In this document: positions 1 through 8,619 of the stretch, piece by piece
Position numbering within the stretch: the first letter of the stretch is position 1
How the letters are laid out: every line of letters starts with the position of its first letter
Source: Streptomyces sp. NBC_01497
GTDB taxonomy: Bacteria > Actinomycetota > Actinomycetes > Streptomycetales > Streptomycetaceae
Reading direction: 5' to 3'
DNA length: 64,000 nucleotides
NCBI RefSeq assembly: GCF_036250695.1
Contig: NZ_CP109427.1
Location: forward strand, 8,370,001-8,434,000
Notes under the pieces: model-generated
The model's database searches: none
Told to the model about the DNA's origin: nothing
Seen by the model: only the letters and a program-made list of their open reading frames with translations
Translations under genes and position numbers: made by a program

Positions 1-1698
1 GTCGCTGTGGGCGAGGGCGGCCAGGGCGGTCCAGCCCCCGGCCGAGCCGCCGCGGATGGCGGTACGCCGCGGGTCGGCCAGTCCCTCGGCGGCCAGCGAC
101 CGTGCTACGGCGACGCTGTCCCGCACGTCCACCACGCCCCAGGCGTGCCGCAGCCGGTCGCGGTACGCCCGCCCGTATCCGGTCGATCCGCCGTGGTCCA
201 CCGACGCCACCGCGAAACCGCGGCTGGTGAACAGCGAGAGCGCCAGGCTGCGCGTCGCGCCGGTGCGGTTGGTGGGCCCGCCGTGGACGTCGATCAGCAG
301 CGGTGGGAGTGCGTCGACCGGCCCGGAGTGGTCGGGGTTGGTCGGCGGGTAGTAGACGTAGGGCACATCCCAGCCGTCCGAGACGGCGACCCGGCGCCGG
401 GGGAGTGACAGCCAGCGGCGGTACGGCTCCTCGGCCGGGGCGACGCACCGGCGTACGACAGCGGGCGCGCCGGCGGCCGCGGCAGCCGGTGCGCCGGTGG
501 CCGCCGCCGCGGGTGCGGTGGGGAGCGTCACCCGCAGTGGCGTGGCGCTCTCGGTCGGGCTCGCCGCCACCACGGCCACCGAGTGCGCGTCGCCGCACAA
601 CCCGATCCCGAACTCGGTCCATTCCTCGGCGATCCGTGTGACGGAGCCGTCGGCCGGGTCCCACACCACCAGGGACTGCTCGTCGCCGCCCTTCGCGAAG
701 ACCACGCCCGCCTCGGTGACCGCGAACGACGTGGCCCCCACCCGCCAGATCGGGTGCGAGCACTCGGTGTCGGTGCGCAGCACGCAGGCCGCGGCGGCCG
801 GGCGGCCGGCCGCCAGTTCGACCCGGTGCAGGTTCCACCAGCCGTCCGGGTCCGCCATCGCGTAAAGGGTGTCCGGGCCGGCCCATTCGGCCTGCGGCAC
901 GGAGACGCCCGGGCCGCCGAGGACCCGTACCGGATCGACCGCTCTGCCTTCGTGGAGCGGGGAGACCATCAGATCGCTGGTGTCCCACGGCATGTCCGGG
1001 TGGTTCCAGCCGATCCACGCGAGTCGCCGCCCGTCCGGGCTCACCCGGACCCCGGACAGGAAGTGGTGTGAGGACGCCACCACGCGGACGGCGTCCGGGT
1101 CGTCGCCCGCCGCGCCCGACAGCGGCACGGCCACGACCGCGCGTACGGTACGCGGCGCGGGGTCGTCGGGCGCGCCCCCCGTCGGCACGCGGGTCACCTC
1201 CCGTACGCACCAGACCTCGTCACCGTCTGGGCCCAGGACCGGGTCGGCGTACGTGACGCGGAACCCGGGCGGGTCGGCCGGGGTGAGGGGAGCCGGCGCG
1301 GTGCCGACGTCGGAGCCGGTCCCGGGGCCGGTGGCGCCCGCCGCCGGTACCCGAGCGGCGTACAGGCGCTGATCGGACGTCCGGCAGAAGACGAGGAGGT
1401 GCGTCCGTCCGCCCGGCACGACCAGGTACGGGCGTCCGCCGTAGCCGATCGCGCGGCTGCCGACGGGCCAGTCCGGTCCGAGAGCCTCCTCCGGCGCTCC
1501 CTCGGGCTCGGCGCGGCGCAGCAGCCGCACCGCGGCGGTCGCCGGGTCGGGTGCGAGCCACCAGGTCTCGGCGCCGGCCACGGCGGGCCAGGACGGCGCG
1601 CCGGGCTCCGCCGCCGCCAGTTCGGGGCTCAGGGGTGACGGCCAGTCGCCGTGGCGGCGGACCTCACGCGGGTCGGCGGTGTCCTCGGCCACGGTCAT
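1..1698 (-). CDS. S9 family peptidase (acylaminoacyl-peptidase type), cut by the window edge
   Basis: The reverse strand is open for 566 codons from ATG at 1698-1696 to base 1, so the C-terminal catalytic part is incomplete. GAGGAG lies 5 nt before the ATG. The first ~480 residues read like a seven-bladed propeller with SPDGRRLAWIGW-type blades. The last visible residues are GGSAGGWTALAAL, the GxSxGG nucleophile elbow of prolyl-oligopeptidase-fold serine peptidases. No signal peptide is seen, so the enzyme should be cytosolic and cut short peptides. It is divergent from the D-aminoacylase/serine hydrolase pair, which suggests a shared role in peptide catabolism (inference). The Asp and His of the triad would lie outside the window. 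Confidence 0.85.
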   Translation of the reverse strand, partial: MTVAEDTADPREVRRHGDWPSPLSPELAAAEPGAPSWPAVAGAETWWLAPDPATAAVRLLRRAEPEGAPEEALGPDWPVGSRAIGYGGRPYLVVPGGRTHLLVFCRTSDQRLYAARVPAAGATGPGTGSDVGTAPAPLTPADPPGFRVTYADPVLGPDGDEVWCVREVTRVPTGGAPDDPAPRTVRAVVAVPLSGAAGDDPDAVRVVASSHHFLSGVRVSPDGRRLAWIGWNHPDMPWDTSDLMVSPLHEGRAVDPVRVLGGPGVSVPQAEWAGPDTLYAMADPDGWWNLHRVELAAGRPAAAACVLRTDTECSHPIWRVGATSFAVTEAGVVFAKGGDEQSLVVWDPADGSVTRIAEEWTEFGIGLCGDAHSVAVVAASPTESATPLRVTLPTAPAAAATGAPAAAAAGAPAVVRRCVAPAEEPYRRWLSLPRRRVAVSDGWDVPYVYYPPTNPDHSGPVDALPPLLIDVHGGPTNRTGATRSLALSLFTSRGFAVASVDHGGSTGYGRAYRDRLRHAWGVVDVRDSVAVARSLAAEGLADPRRTAIRGGSAGGWTALAALAHSD

Positions 1699-2329
1699 GG
1701 GTGCTCCTCGTCGTACGTCTCTGTCGGGTTCGTGCGGCTCGGTCAGCCCGGTCCTGCGGATCGGGCTTCGCGGGCCGGTTCGGCGTTCAGCGGATCGGTC
1801 ACCGACGGTTCGGGGGCCGCCGGTTCAGCGCGGCCTCTCGCACGGTCTCGCACCGGGTGGGGCGGAGCCGATGTGCCTGATGAGCCGACATCGTCGCCGT
1901 CGTGGAGGGCGCGATCGCCTGGGCCGGAGGGAACTCATCGGTGAGCGGCGAGGTTTTCGTGGGTGCGGCGCCGGAACGTCCGCCGCGCGGCACGCTGATC
2001 CCGATCCCCCGATCCCCCGACCAGCCGACAACCCCAGCGAGGCAGTCCATGAACCAGCCGTCCACCGCGGTCGGCGCGCACCTGCCGACCCCGGACCGGG
2101 CGTGTTCCCACGCCGCAACCGGTCCCGCCCGGCGGGGGACTGCGCCCGCCACCGCACCCGGCGCAGGCGCGGCCGACGGTACCGGCGTCGGCGCAGGTGC
2201 TGTCCTACGGCGCCGCCTGCCGCAGCGCGCGTCGGGCCACGGCGTGTGCGCCGCACCGCACGGCGACGCGGGGGAGGACCTCGCGCAGCCGGTCAACGCT
2301 GTTCCCGTCGGCGACAGTTGCGAGGTGCG
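1699..2329. other. Divergent intergenic stretch, no gene recognised
   Basis: About 630 bases between the S9 peptidase and the D-aminoacylase. It must hold both promoters. Open frames exist on both strands but show only Arg/Pro/Ala-rich composition typical of high-GC shadow frames. One plus-strand frame runs into the GTG of the D-aminoacylase with a GTGA overlap, but I recognise no domain in it. Confidence 0.5.
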
Positions 2330-3862
2330 GTGAGAGCGCTCCACTTCGACCTGCTGATCCGGGGCGCGGACATCGCCGACGGCACCGGCGCACCGTTGAC
2401 CGCCGGCCGGATCGGGATCACCGCGGGCCGGGTCCATGTGCTTCCGCCGGACGCCCCCGCCCACGCCGCCCGGGTGCTGGACGTCCCCGGCTGCGTCGTG
2501 GCGCCCGGTTTCATCGACGCGCACACGCACTCCGACCTGTCCACCCTCGACCGCACCGGGACGGTGCCGGCGCACGCCGCGGTGCTCCAGGGCGTGACCA
2601 CCGAGATCTGCGGGAACTGCGGGGACAGCGCGTTCCCCGCGCCGTATCCGGACTTCGGCGCGTTCGCCCGCGCGCACGCCGAGGCCGGCCGGCCGAACCA
2701 TTTGGCGTCGCTCGTCGGACACGGCACCCTGCGCGGCGCGGTGGTCGGGCCCACCGACCGTGCCGTCACCACGGCCGAACTCGACTCCATGTGCCGGGTG
2801 TTGGACGAAGCGCTCGGCTCGGGCGCCGCAGGCCTCTCGACCGGCCTGATCTACACCCCCGGCTCCTACGCCGACACGGCCGAGGTCACGGCCCTCGCGG
2901 CCGTGGCGGCCCGGCACGGCAAGCCGTACGTGACGCATTTGCGCGACGAGATGTCCCGGGTCGAGGCCGCACTGGAGGAGGCGGTGCGGATCGCCCGCGA
3001 CAGCGGCGCCCCCCTGCACGTCTCGCACCACAAGACGGCCGGCCGGTACGGATGGGGCGGCACCGAGCGGACCCTGCCGCGCCTGCTGGCGCTTCGAGCC
3101 GAGGGAATGGATGTGACCTGCGACGTCTACCCGTACACCGCCGGGAGTACTGCCCTCGCCGCGATGCTGCCGCCGTGGGCGCACGACGGCGGTACGACGC
3201 GCCTGCTGGAGCGGCTGCGTGACACCGGTGAGCGGACCAGGATGCGCGCCGCCATCGCGGACGGCGCGGCCGGCTGGGAGAACACCGTGGGCAACGGCGG
3301 CTGGGACCGTATATCGGTGGCCGGCGCCGTGCGCCATCCCGAGCTGCAGGGCCGGAGCATCGCCGACATCGCCGCCGAGCGCGGCGCCGATACCCTCGAC
3401 GTGGTCGCCGATCTGCTGCTGGCCGAGGAGGGGGACGTGACGATCATCAGCCACTCGATGCGGGAGGACGACGTCCGGCGGGTGCTCGCCGCGCCGTTCG
3501 CCATGATCGGTTCGGACGGAGTGCCCAGGCCCGGCCTGCCCCATCCGCGCTGGGGCGGTACGTTCGTCCGCGTTCTCGGGCGCTATGTAAGGGAGTTGGG
3601 CCTGCTCGGCCTTACGGAGGCCATCCACAAGATGACCGGCGCCACCGCGACCCGCTTCGGTCTGCCCGGCCGGGGGGTGCTGCGCGACGGCGCCCACGCG
3701 GACCTGGTGGTTTTCGACCCGGCGGCCGTCGCCGACCGGGCCACCTTCGCCGACCCGTTGCTGGTTCCGAGCGGAATCCGGCTGGTCGTGGTGGCCGGAG
3801 CAGTGGTGGTGGAGGACGGCGCGGTGACGTCGGCACGGCCGGGGCGGGTGCTGGCGTGCTGA
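2330..3862 (+). CDS. N-acyl-D-amino-acid deacylase (D-aminoacylase), amidohydrolase superfamily
   Basis: Hydrolyses N-acyl-D-amino acids to the free D-amino acid in the cytosol. The protein (510 aa from GTG 2330) has the family order: N-terminal beta-sandwich start, GFIDAHTHSD with the HTH metal ligands (residues 65-67), EICGNCG with the metal-bridging Cys typical of D-aminoacylases (Cys94/Cys97 area), VSHHKTAG, IISHSM and the MIGSDGV Asp region, then a C-terminal small domain with DLVVFDP. The open frame extends to 1679 upstream, but homology begins at VRALHFDLLIRGA, so GTG 2330 was chosen. It overlaps the next gene by 7 nt, implying translational coupling. Length is normal for the family. 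Confidence 0.9.
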   Translation: MRALHFDLLIRGADIADGTGAPLTAGRIGITAGRVHVLPPDAPAHAARVLDVPGCVVAPGFIDAHTHSDLSTLDRTGTVPAHAAVLQGVTTEICGNCGDSAFPAPYPDFGAFARAHAEAGRPNHLASLVGHGTLRGAVVGPTDRAVTTAELDSMCRVLDEALGSGAAGLSTGLIYTPGSYADTAEVTALAAVAARHGKPYVTHLRDEMSRVEAALEEAVRIARDSGAPLHVSHHKTAGRYGWGGTERTLPRLLALRAEGMDVTCDVYPYTAGSTALAAMLPPWAHDGGTTRLLERLRDTGERTRMRAAIADGAAGWENTVGNGGWDRISVAGAVRHPELQGRSIADIAAERGADTLDVVADLLLAEEGDVTIISHSMREDDVRRVLAAPFAMIGSDGVPRPGLPHPRWGGTFVRVLGRYVRELGLLGLTEAIHKMTGATATRFGLPGRGVLRDGAHADLVVFDPAAVADRATFADPLLVPSGIRLVVVAGAVVVEDGAVTSARPGRVLAC

Positions 3863-4653
3863 GCGGCGGTCGTCCGTCGCAGCTGCCCCGCAGCGTCCCC
3901 CCGGACCTGCCGGGCGTGCTGTCGGTCGCGGTCCCCGGCATGGTGGAGCACCGCGCCGACGAGGTGCTGCGGCTCGCCAGCGTGGGCAAGTTGCTGTTGC
4001 TTGCCGAGGTCGCCCACGGCCTCACCGACGGGGATCTGCGGGCCGACGAGCCGGTGGACCTGCTCGACGAGGACTACTGCGGCGGCTCCGGACTGCTGAC
4101 CGGTCTTTCCGCGCGCCGCTGGACCGTCGCCGACCTGGCCCTGCTCACGACGTCGGTGAGCGACAACACCGCCACGAACGCCCTGATCCGCCGGGTGGGT
4201 CTTGAGCGTGTCAACGACAGGGCGTCGGCGCTGGGGCTGGGCGCCACCCGGTTGCTCGACCGGATTCGCGAGCCGCGGCTGCCGGAGCACCCGGCCACCT
4301 TCGCTGTCGGCACCGCGGCGGAACTGGCCGCGCTCGCCGGGCGGATCGCCGGGGACGAGCCATGGGCGCGCCTGCTGCTCGGCTGGATGGCCGGCTGCTG
4401 CGACCGCGCGATGGTCCCGGCCCTCATCCCGCACGACCCCGAGGACGACTCGGTCCGCGAGGTCCCCAGCACGTCACTGTGGGTCGCGAACAAGACCGGT
4501 GTCGACGCGGGGGTCCGCTGCGACGTCGGTGTGGTCCGCGGCAACCGGCAGGTCTGCTACGCGGTCCTGGCCAACTGCGCCCCGGGAGAGGAGTTCGCCA
4601 TGACGCGGGCGATGCGGGAGGTCGGGGCGCGGATCGCGGTGTGCGCGCGCTGA
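3856..4653 (+). CDS. Class A beta-lactamase-like serine hydrolase
   Basis: A 265-aa protein starting with GTG inside the end of the D-aminoacylase gene. It keeps the three penicillin-recognising motifs: SVGK at 42-45 (SxxK nucleophile), SDN at 102-104 and KTG at 213-215. No signal peptide is visible, unlike secreted beta-lactamases, so a cytosolic esterase/peptidase role on D-amino-acid or lactam substrates fits better than antibiotic resistance (inference). The overlap with a D-aminoacylase supports work on the same substrate class. An omega-loop Glu equivalent to Glu166 of class A enzymes is not obvious to me. Confidence 0.85.
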   Translation: MLSGGRPSQLPRSVPPDLPGVLSVAVPGMVEHRADEVLRLASVGKLLLLAEVAHGLTDGDLRADEPVDLLDEDYCGGSGLLTGLSARRWTVADLALLTTSVSDNTATNALIRRVGLERVNDRASALGLGATRLLDRIREPRLPEHPATFAVGTAAELAALAGRIAGDEPWARLLLGWMAGCCDRAMVPALIPHDPEDDSVREVPSTSLWVANKTGVDAGVRCDVGVVRGNRQVCYAVLANCAPGEEFAMTRAMREVGARIAVCAR

Positions 4654-4775
4654 GCGCGGTGCGTACGGGCGGCCGGCTGCACGTCCCGGAACGCCGGGCG
4701 GCACGGCACGAGAGCGACGTACGGGCGCGACGTACGGTCCGGGCGGCGACAGCCGTGGCCACCCGGCGGCCGCGG

Positions 4776-5711
4776 TCAGTTCGCGGCGCTGCCGCCGAGA
4801 CGTCCGGTGGCCAGCAGGTTGGAGGCGGCGCTGCCCAGGTAGGCGGTGAAGCTGCTCAGCACCGGGTTCGGGTTCTCCGTTCGCCAGGCGACGCCGATCT
4901 TCCGGTGCAGCAGCGGGCCGGACACCCGGCTGACCTGGACCCCGGTGGTGTCGTTGATTCCCAGACTCGGGACCAGCGCGATGCCCATGCCGGCCCGCAC
5001 CAGCCCCACGATCACCTCGTAGTGGTCACTGCGACACCGGATGTTCGGGACGAAACCCTCCAGAGCACAGGCCCGTTCGAGCACGGAGAGCACCGGTGTG
5101 CCGGTCCCGAACGACGTGATCCACTGCTCCCCGGCCAGCTCCACCAGCCTCACCTGGCCGCGGCGAACGGCCGGATGCCCGGCCGGCACCACCAGGAGCT
5201 GCGGTTCGTGGAAAAGTTCCTTCACCTGGACGCCCTCCGGCGGCACCCACGGGTCGAGTGCGTGCTCGAAGACCACCAGGGCGTCGATCGCACCCTGCTG
5301 GACGCTGAGCGCCAATTCGTGCGGCTGCCCCTCGACCAGTTCCAACTCGACCCCGGGATAGCGGCGCGAGAACCGGGACAGCGACTGTGGCAGCAACTGG
5401 TAGCCCGCCGACGCGAAGAAGCCGATCCGCAGATGCCCGGAGTCGGCGCGTGACTGTGCCCGCAGGTCCTTTTCCGCCGAATCCAGGAGGGCCAGGACTT
5501 CCTGCCCGCGCAGCGACAGCCGTCGCCCCGCCGCCGTCAGACGCAGGCTCTGCGGGCCGCGCTCGACAAGACTGACGCCGGCGTCCTTCTCCAACTGGGC
5601 CAGTTGGTGCGAGACGGCGGAGGGCGACAGTCTCAGTTGGCGCGCGGCGCCTGCGATGCTCCCCGCCTGGTCGACTGTGGCCAGTATGTGCAGGCGGTGC
5701 GTGTTGAGCAT
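4776..5711 (-). CDS. LysR family transcriptional regulator
   Basis: A 311-aa protein of normal LTTR length. Residues 1-60 form the winged HTH (GSIAGAARQLRLSPSAVSHQ, then LEKDAGVSLVERG). Residues ~90-295 form the periplasmic-binding-protein-like effector domain. It lies convergent to the D-aminoacylase/serine hydrolase operon and may control it, but LTTRs usually act on a divergent neighbour and there is none here, so the target is unknown. Confidence 0.9.
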   Translation of the reverse strand: MLNTHRLHILATVDQAGSIAGAARQLRLSPSAVSHQLAQLEKDAGVSLVERGPQSLRLTAAGRRLSLRGQEVLALLDSAEKDLRAQSRADSGHLRIGFFASAGYQLLPQSLSRFSRRYPGVELELVEGQPHELALSVQQGAIDALVVFEHALDPWVPPEGVQVKELFHEPQLLVVPAGHPAVRRGQVRLVELAGEQWITSFGTGTPVLSVLERACALEGFVPNIRCRSDHYEVIVGLVRAGMGIALVPSLGINDTTGVQVSRVSGPLLHRKIGVAWRTENPNPVLSSFTAYLGSAASNLLATGRLGGSAAN

Positions 5712-5939
5712 GCCGGAAGATTATGCCGCGTCGCCTTCGGCGGGGAGAGCCGATGGCCATTTTTTGTGCATTCTGTAAGGTCAGAGCCCGGTTCTCGCCG
5801 CAGCCGGACCGTCCCGTTCGGCCTGACAGGGCATTCAGCCCTGTCGATGCGGTTCGGTACGAGCAGCGACGGTATGCCGATCGGTGCGCAGGTGGTCGCC
5901 ACCTTGCACGCGGATTCGACGGTCCTGCGCATCGTCTCG

Positions 5940-6314
5940 CTAGCCGAAAACGGCCTGGGCGAGGGCGGCGCCGACGTAGGCGGCGCCGAGGCCGGCGACG
6001 ATGCTGACGCCGGCGTTGGCGATGGCGAAGTAGCGGGAGCCGGTTTCGGCCAGGCGCAGGCTCTCGAAGGAGAAAGTGGAGTAGGTACTGAGCGTCGCGC
6101 ACAGGCCGGGCCCGATGAGGTGCTGCACGGCCTGGGGGACGGTGGTGGCGGTGGCGGCGCCGGTGAGGAAGCCCAGGGCGGCGCAGGCGGCGATGTTGAC
6201 GGTGAAGGTGCCCCAGGGGAAGACGGTGTCGTGGCGGGCCTGAACGGCGCGGTCGGTGAGGTAGCGCAGGGGGGCGCCGACGATGGCGCCGGTGATGACC
6301 ATCAGCCAGTTCAC
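5940..6314 (-). CDS. crcB: Fluoride efflux transporter CrcB (Fluc), short subunit
   Basis: A 124-aa, four-helix membrane protein of the Fluc/CrcB family, which exports fluoride as a dual-topology or paired dimer. Visible family marks are [16 protein letters not shown] in helix 1, the FPWGTFTVN stretch opening helix 2 and [13 protein letters not shown] in helix 3 (the TYSTF polar track/Na+ site region). Start GTG overlaps the stop of the upstream crcB by 4 nt (GTGA), so the two are co-translated, as expected for a hetero-pair. Strongly similar in helix 1-2 to the short CrcB at 8203. Confidence 0.93.
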   Translation of the reverse strand: MNWLMVITGAIVGAPLRYLTDRAVQARHDTVFPWGTFTVNIAACAALGFLTGAATATTVPQAVQHLIGPGLCATLSTYSTFSFESLRLAETGSRYFAIANAGVSIVAGLGAAYVGAALAQAVFG

Positions 6315-6838
6315 GCCTGGTTCCCTTCGCCGTTGGTGCGGGGCAGGGCGATCAGGCGGGTGAGGGTTGTGGTGGCCCAGATGGCCAGCATGGCCGCGGC
6401 GAGGGTGCCGGCGACGTAGAGGAGGGCGGTGCCGGCGTGGTGGCCGTCGAGGAGGTTCTTGGTGTCGAGGGTGGCGGTGGAGAAGGTGGTGTAGCCGCCG
6501 AGTATGCCCGTGCCGAGGAACGGCCGAGTCAGCGGGTGTGCGGTGAAGCGTTCGGTGATCAGGACCATGAGGATGCCCATGGCGGCGCAGCCGGTGACGT
6601 TGATCCAGAACGTGGTCCAGGGGAAGGCGCCTGTTCCAGTGGGCCAGACGAGGGTGGCGCCGTAGCGGGCGCAGGCCCCCAGGACGCCGCCGGCTGCGAT
6701 GGCGGCGAGGACCTGTGCCTGCTCGCGGCGCCGGCCCCGGCCCCGCTCGGGCGGCCCCGGGGCGATACCGGTGCCGGGATCGGCGGGTTCCGCGCTCCGG
6801 CCGGCGGGTGGGTCGGTCCGGGTGTCGTCAAAGGCCAT
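6311..6838 (-). CDS. crcB: Fluoride efflux transporter CrcB (Fluc), long subunit
   Basis: 175 aa: a ~45-residue hydrophilic, Pro/Arg-rich N-terminal extension, then four helices with [30 protein letters not shown] and [17 protein letters not shown]. The extension is longer than typical Fluc subunits, and the divergent long CrcB at 7365 has one too. The ATG at 6838 is preceded by GGTAGGAG 8 nt upstream, and this Shine-Dalgarno is complementary to the 3' strand of a putative fluoride riboswitch (6891-6950). First gene of a two-gene operon. Confidence 0.93.
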   Translation of the reverse strand: MAFDDTRTDPPAGRSAEPADPGTGIAPGPPERGRGRRREQAQVLAAIAAGGVLGACARYGATLVWPTGTGAFPWTTFWINVTGCAAMGILMVLITERFTAHPLTRPFLGTGILGGYTTFSTATLDTKNLLDGHHAGTALLYVAGTLAAAMLAIWATTTLTRLIALPRTNGEGNQA

Positions 6839-6950
6839 GCGTCAGGCTCCTACCTGATCGGCTGGACCGCGCGGGCGCGCGGAAGGGTCAGGTAGGGACC
6901 GTTGTCGGCATCGTCGCCGCGGTTGGTTACGGCGGGCCCCACCGCCGTGC
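6839..6950 (-). promoter_or_regulatory. Putative fluoride riboswitch with Shine-Dalgarno sequestration, left operon
   Basis: On the minus strand the leader reads GGCGGTGGGGCCCGCC then GTAACC, and ~30 nt later ACGGTCCCTACC (6891-6950 on the plus strand). This matches the crcB-motif layout as I remember it: GGYGRUGG-loop-CGCC, an AAC-type joint, and a 3' CUCCUACC-type strand. The 3' strand CCTACCTGA is perfectly complementary to TCAGGTAGG just before the ATG, which contains the ribosome binding site. So folding of the aptamer on fluoride would free the site and turn translation on (inference). A near-identical leader precedes the divergent operon, which strongly supports an RNA element. Confidence 0.8.
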
Positions 6951-6978
6951 AGCCATGGGTGCGAATGCTGCGTTGTCC

Positions 6979-6984
6979 AGGGTA
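6979..6984 (-). promoter_or_regulatory. Candidate -10 box for the left crcB operon
   Basis: TACCCT on the minus strand, placed so that transcription would begin about 25 nt before the riboswitch aptamer. No clear -35 is seen. Weak evidence by itself; its support is the position. Confidence 0.3.
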
Positions 6985-7112
6985 GCGAGTCGCCGTGGGC
7001 GTCCGGCCATCGGGCCTGTGGAGCGCCGTGCGCCACGCGGCCCCTTGGCGGTTCGCTCTGCCGTCGCTCCAGGGTGGAGCGCACGGGAGCGCGGGGGTGT
7101 TGCTCCTGGGCC

Positions 7113-7191
7113 CGGCACGAGCGCCATGCTGGGCTGTCGGGACGCGTTTCCGTACCCCGACACGACCGCCACGCTGCGGTGTCGGGACGCG
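7113..7191. repeat. Two tandem imperfect 34-bp repeats between the crcB operons
   Basis: Copies at 7113-7146 and 7158-7191, 45 bp apart, share CTGTCGGGACGCG / GTGTCGGGACGCG ends and GCACGAGCGCC / ACACGACCGCC starts. The second copy is also an 8-bp inverted repeat, CCCGACAC (7156-7163) and GTGTCGGG (7179-7186). Possibly a regulator site or hairpin separating the divergent operons. Confidence 0.6.
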
Positions 7192-7211
7192 ATCCGGACG
7201 CCGTGACCCGC

Positions 7212-7217
7212 TAGGCT
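7212..7217 (+). promoter_or_regulatory. Candidate -10 box for the right crcB operon
   Basis: TAGGCT, close to the Streptomyces TAGRRT -10 consensus, ~35 nt before the riboswitch aptamer. The -35 is not convincing. Confidence 0.4.
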
Positions 7218-7252
7218 GCGGGGGAGTTCAGGGCCCGGTGTGTGCGGGCCCG

Positions 7253-7361
7253 CGGCGGTGGGGCCCGCCGTACCCGAACCGCGGCACGTGCTGCCGCCAA
7301 CGGTCCCTACTCGTGACCAGTCGCGTCCGCGTTCGGCGGGCGGGGACCACGTGTAGGGGGA
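7253..7361 (+). promoter_or_regulatory. Putative fluoride riboswitch with Shine-Dalgarno sequestration, right operon
   Basis: GGCGGTGGGGCCCGCC, GTACCCGAACC, a variable stem, then ACGGTCCCTAC (aptamer about 7253-7310). The first 18 bases are identical to the leader of the divergent crcB operon, and the 3' strand is conserved, while the stem between differs. CCCTAC-T-CGTG is complementary to CACG-T-GTAGGG (10 pairs around one U-U mismatch) that carries the GTAGGGGGAG ribosome binding site of the crcB at 7365. The arrangement predicts translation ON when fluoride holds the 3' strand in the aptamer. Confidence 0.8.
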
Positions 7362-7364
7362 GCC

Positions 7365-7859
7365 GTGCGTTCGAACGACAGCGAGAAACCGGCAGCCCCG
7401 GAGCCGGTCGATCCCGATGTCGGCCTGTCGGATGCCCGGCAGCGCCGGGAGTCGCGCCGCTCGCACTACGCAGTTGTCGCGGTCATCGCGGTGGGCGGCG
7501 CCCTGGGGGCGCTGGCCCGTTTCGGTGCCGGCCGGGCGTGGCCGACCGCTGCCGGTTCGTTCCCCTGGACCACGCTGGTGGTGAATACCTCCGGTTGCCT
7601 GGTCATCGGCGTCTTCCTGGTCACGGTCACGGAGTTGTGGTCCGCGCACCGCCTGCTGCGACCGTTCCTCGGCACCGGAGTGCTGGGCGGATACACGACC
7701 TTCTCCACCTACTGCGTGGACATCCAGCGCCTTGTGCACGGCGGGCACGCCGGCACCGCGCTGGCCTATCTGGCCGCAACGGCCGCGGCCGCGCTGGCCG
7801 CGGTGAGTGCCGGCGTGTGGACGACGCGCCGGATCTGGGAGAACTGGAGTGAGCGATGA
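7365..7859 (+). CDS. crcB: Fluoride efflux transporter CrcB (Fluc), long subunit
   Basis: 164 aa from GTG 7365, with AGGGGGAG ending 3 nt upstream. A ~38-residue charged N-terminal extension is followed by [34 protein letters not shown] and [17 protein letters not shown], the Fluc helix 1-3 marks. Closest in layout to the long CrcB at 6311. Its stop overlaps the DUF190 start (ATGA), and the third gene starts the same way, so the three form a coupled operon under the putative riboswitch. Confidence 0.93.
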   Translation: MRSNDSEKPAAPEPVDPDVGLSDARQRRESRRSHYAVVAVIAVGGALGALARFGAGRAWPTAAGSFPWTTLVVNTSGCLVIGVFLVTVTELWSAHRLLRPFLGTGVLGGYTTFSTYCVDIQRLVHGGHAGTALAYLAATAAAALAAVSAGVWTTRRIWENWSER

Positions 7860-8206
7860 GCTGGAGCACACAGGAAGCACTGCGGCTGACCGTGCTGATC
7901 GACGACACCGACCGATGGCACCACAAGCCGATGTGCACCGAGATCGTGCACCGGGCGCACGCGGCCGGACTCAACGGCGCGTCAATCTTCCACGGCGTGG
8001 AGGGCTTCGGCGGCCGGCAGATCATCCACACCACGAGGCTGCTGTCGATGGCGGATGACCTGCCCGTGGCCGTGGTCATCGTCGACACCGAGGAACGCCT
8101 ACGGGATTTCCTGCCCGGCCTGGAAGAACTGGGCATCCAGGGCCTGATCACCCTGGAGCCGGTCCAGGTCGTCCGCTTCGAGCAGACCGTAGGCCCGCGT
8201 CCGTGA
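7856..8206 (+). CDS. DUF190 family protein, fluoride-operon associated
   Basis: A 116-aa soluble protein of the DUF190 family (small alpha/beta, PII-like fold by family knowledge), with [31 protein letters not shown] and [15 protein letters not shown]190 genes are commonly found beside crcB. No enzymatic motif is seen. Sandwiched between two crcB genes with 4-nt overlaps on both sides, so it should be made in step with the exporter; a role as sensor or regulator of Fluc is possible but not proven. Confidence 0.9.
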   Translation: MSWSTQEALRLTVLIDDTDRWHHKPMCTEIVHRAHAAGLNGASIFHGVEGFGGRQIIHTTRLLSMADDLPVAVVIVDTEERLRDFLPGLEELGIQGLITLEPVQVVRFEQTVGPRP

Positions 8207-8577
8207 TCGATTTCCTGCTGGTGCTCGCCGGCGGTGCGGTCGGCGCCCCGGCGCGCTACCTGACCGACCGGGCTGTCCAGGCCCGCCACGACACTGTCTT
8301 CCCCTGGGGCACCTTCACCGTCAATGTCATCGGATCCCTGATCCTGGGAATCCTGACCGGAGCCGCTCTGTCCGGTAGCGGTGGGCATCACGTGCAGGAG
8401 CTGCTGGGCACGGGGTTCTGCGGGGCGCTGACGACGTATTCGACGTTCTCCTATGAGACGTTGCGCCTGGCCGAGGACGGGGCGCGCTTGTTCGCCGCGG
8501 CGAACGTCGTCGTCTCCGTCGGCGCCGGCCTCGGTGCCGCTTTCGGCGGCTTCGCCCTCGCCCAGGCCGTCACATGA
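8203..8577 (+). CDS. crcB: Fluoride efflux transporter CrcB (Fluc), short subunit
   Basis: 124 aa starting at GTG that overlaps the DUF190 stop (GTGA). Helix marks: [32 protein letters not shown] and [17 protein letters not shown]. It shares the run [15 protein letters not shown] with the short CrcB at 5940 and has the same length, so the two short subunits look like recent paralogues and the two operons like an inverted duplication. Confidence 0.93.
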   Translation: MIDFLLVLAGGAVGAPARYLTDRAVQARHDTVFPWGTFTVNVIGSLILGILTGAALSGSGGHHVQELLGTGFCGALTTYSTFSYETLRLAEDGARLFAAANVVVSVGAGLGAAFGGFALAQAVT

Positions 8578-8619
8578 GCCGGGCTCGTACGCCGCAAGGG
8601 AAGGCGGCCGGGCCTGGCA

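Noticed and set aside
3856..4653. Calling the serine hydrolase a true class A beta-lactamase
   Set aside because: No signal peptide, no clear Glu166 equivalent, and translational coupling to a D-aminoacylase point to another role.
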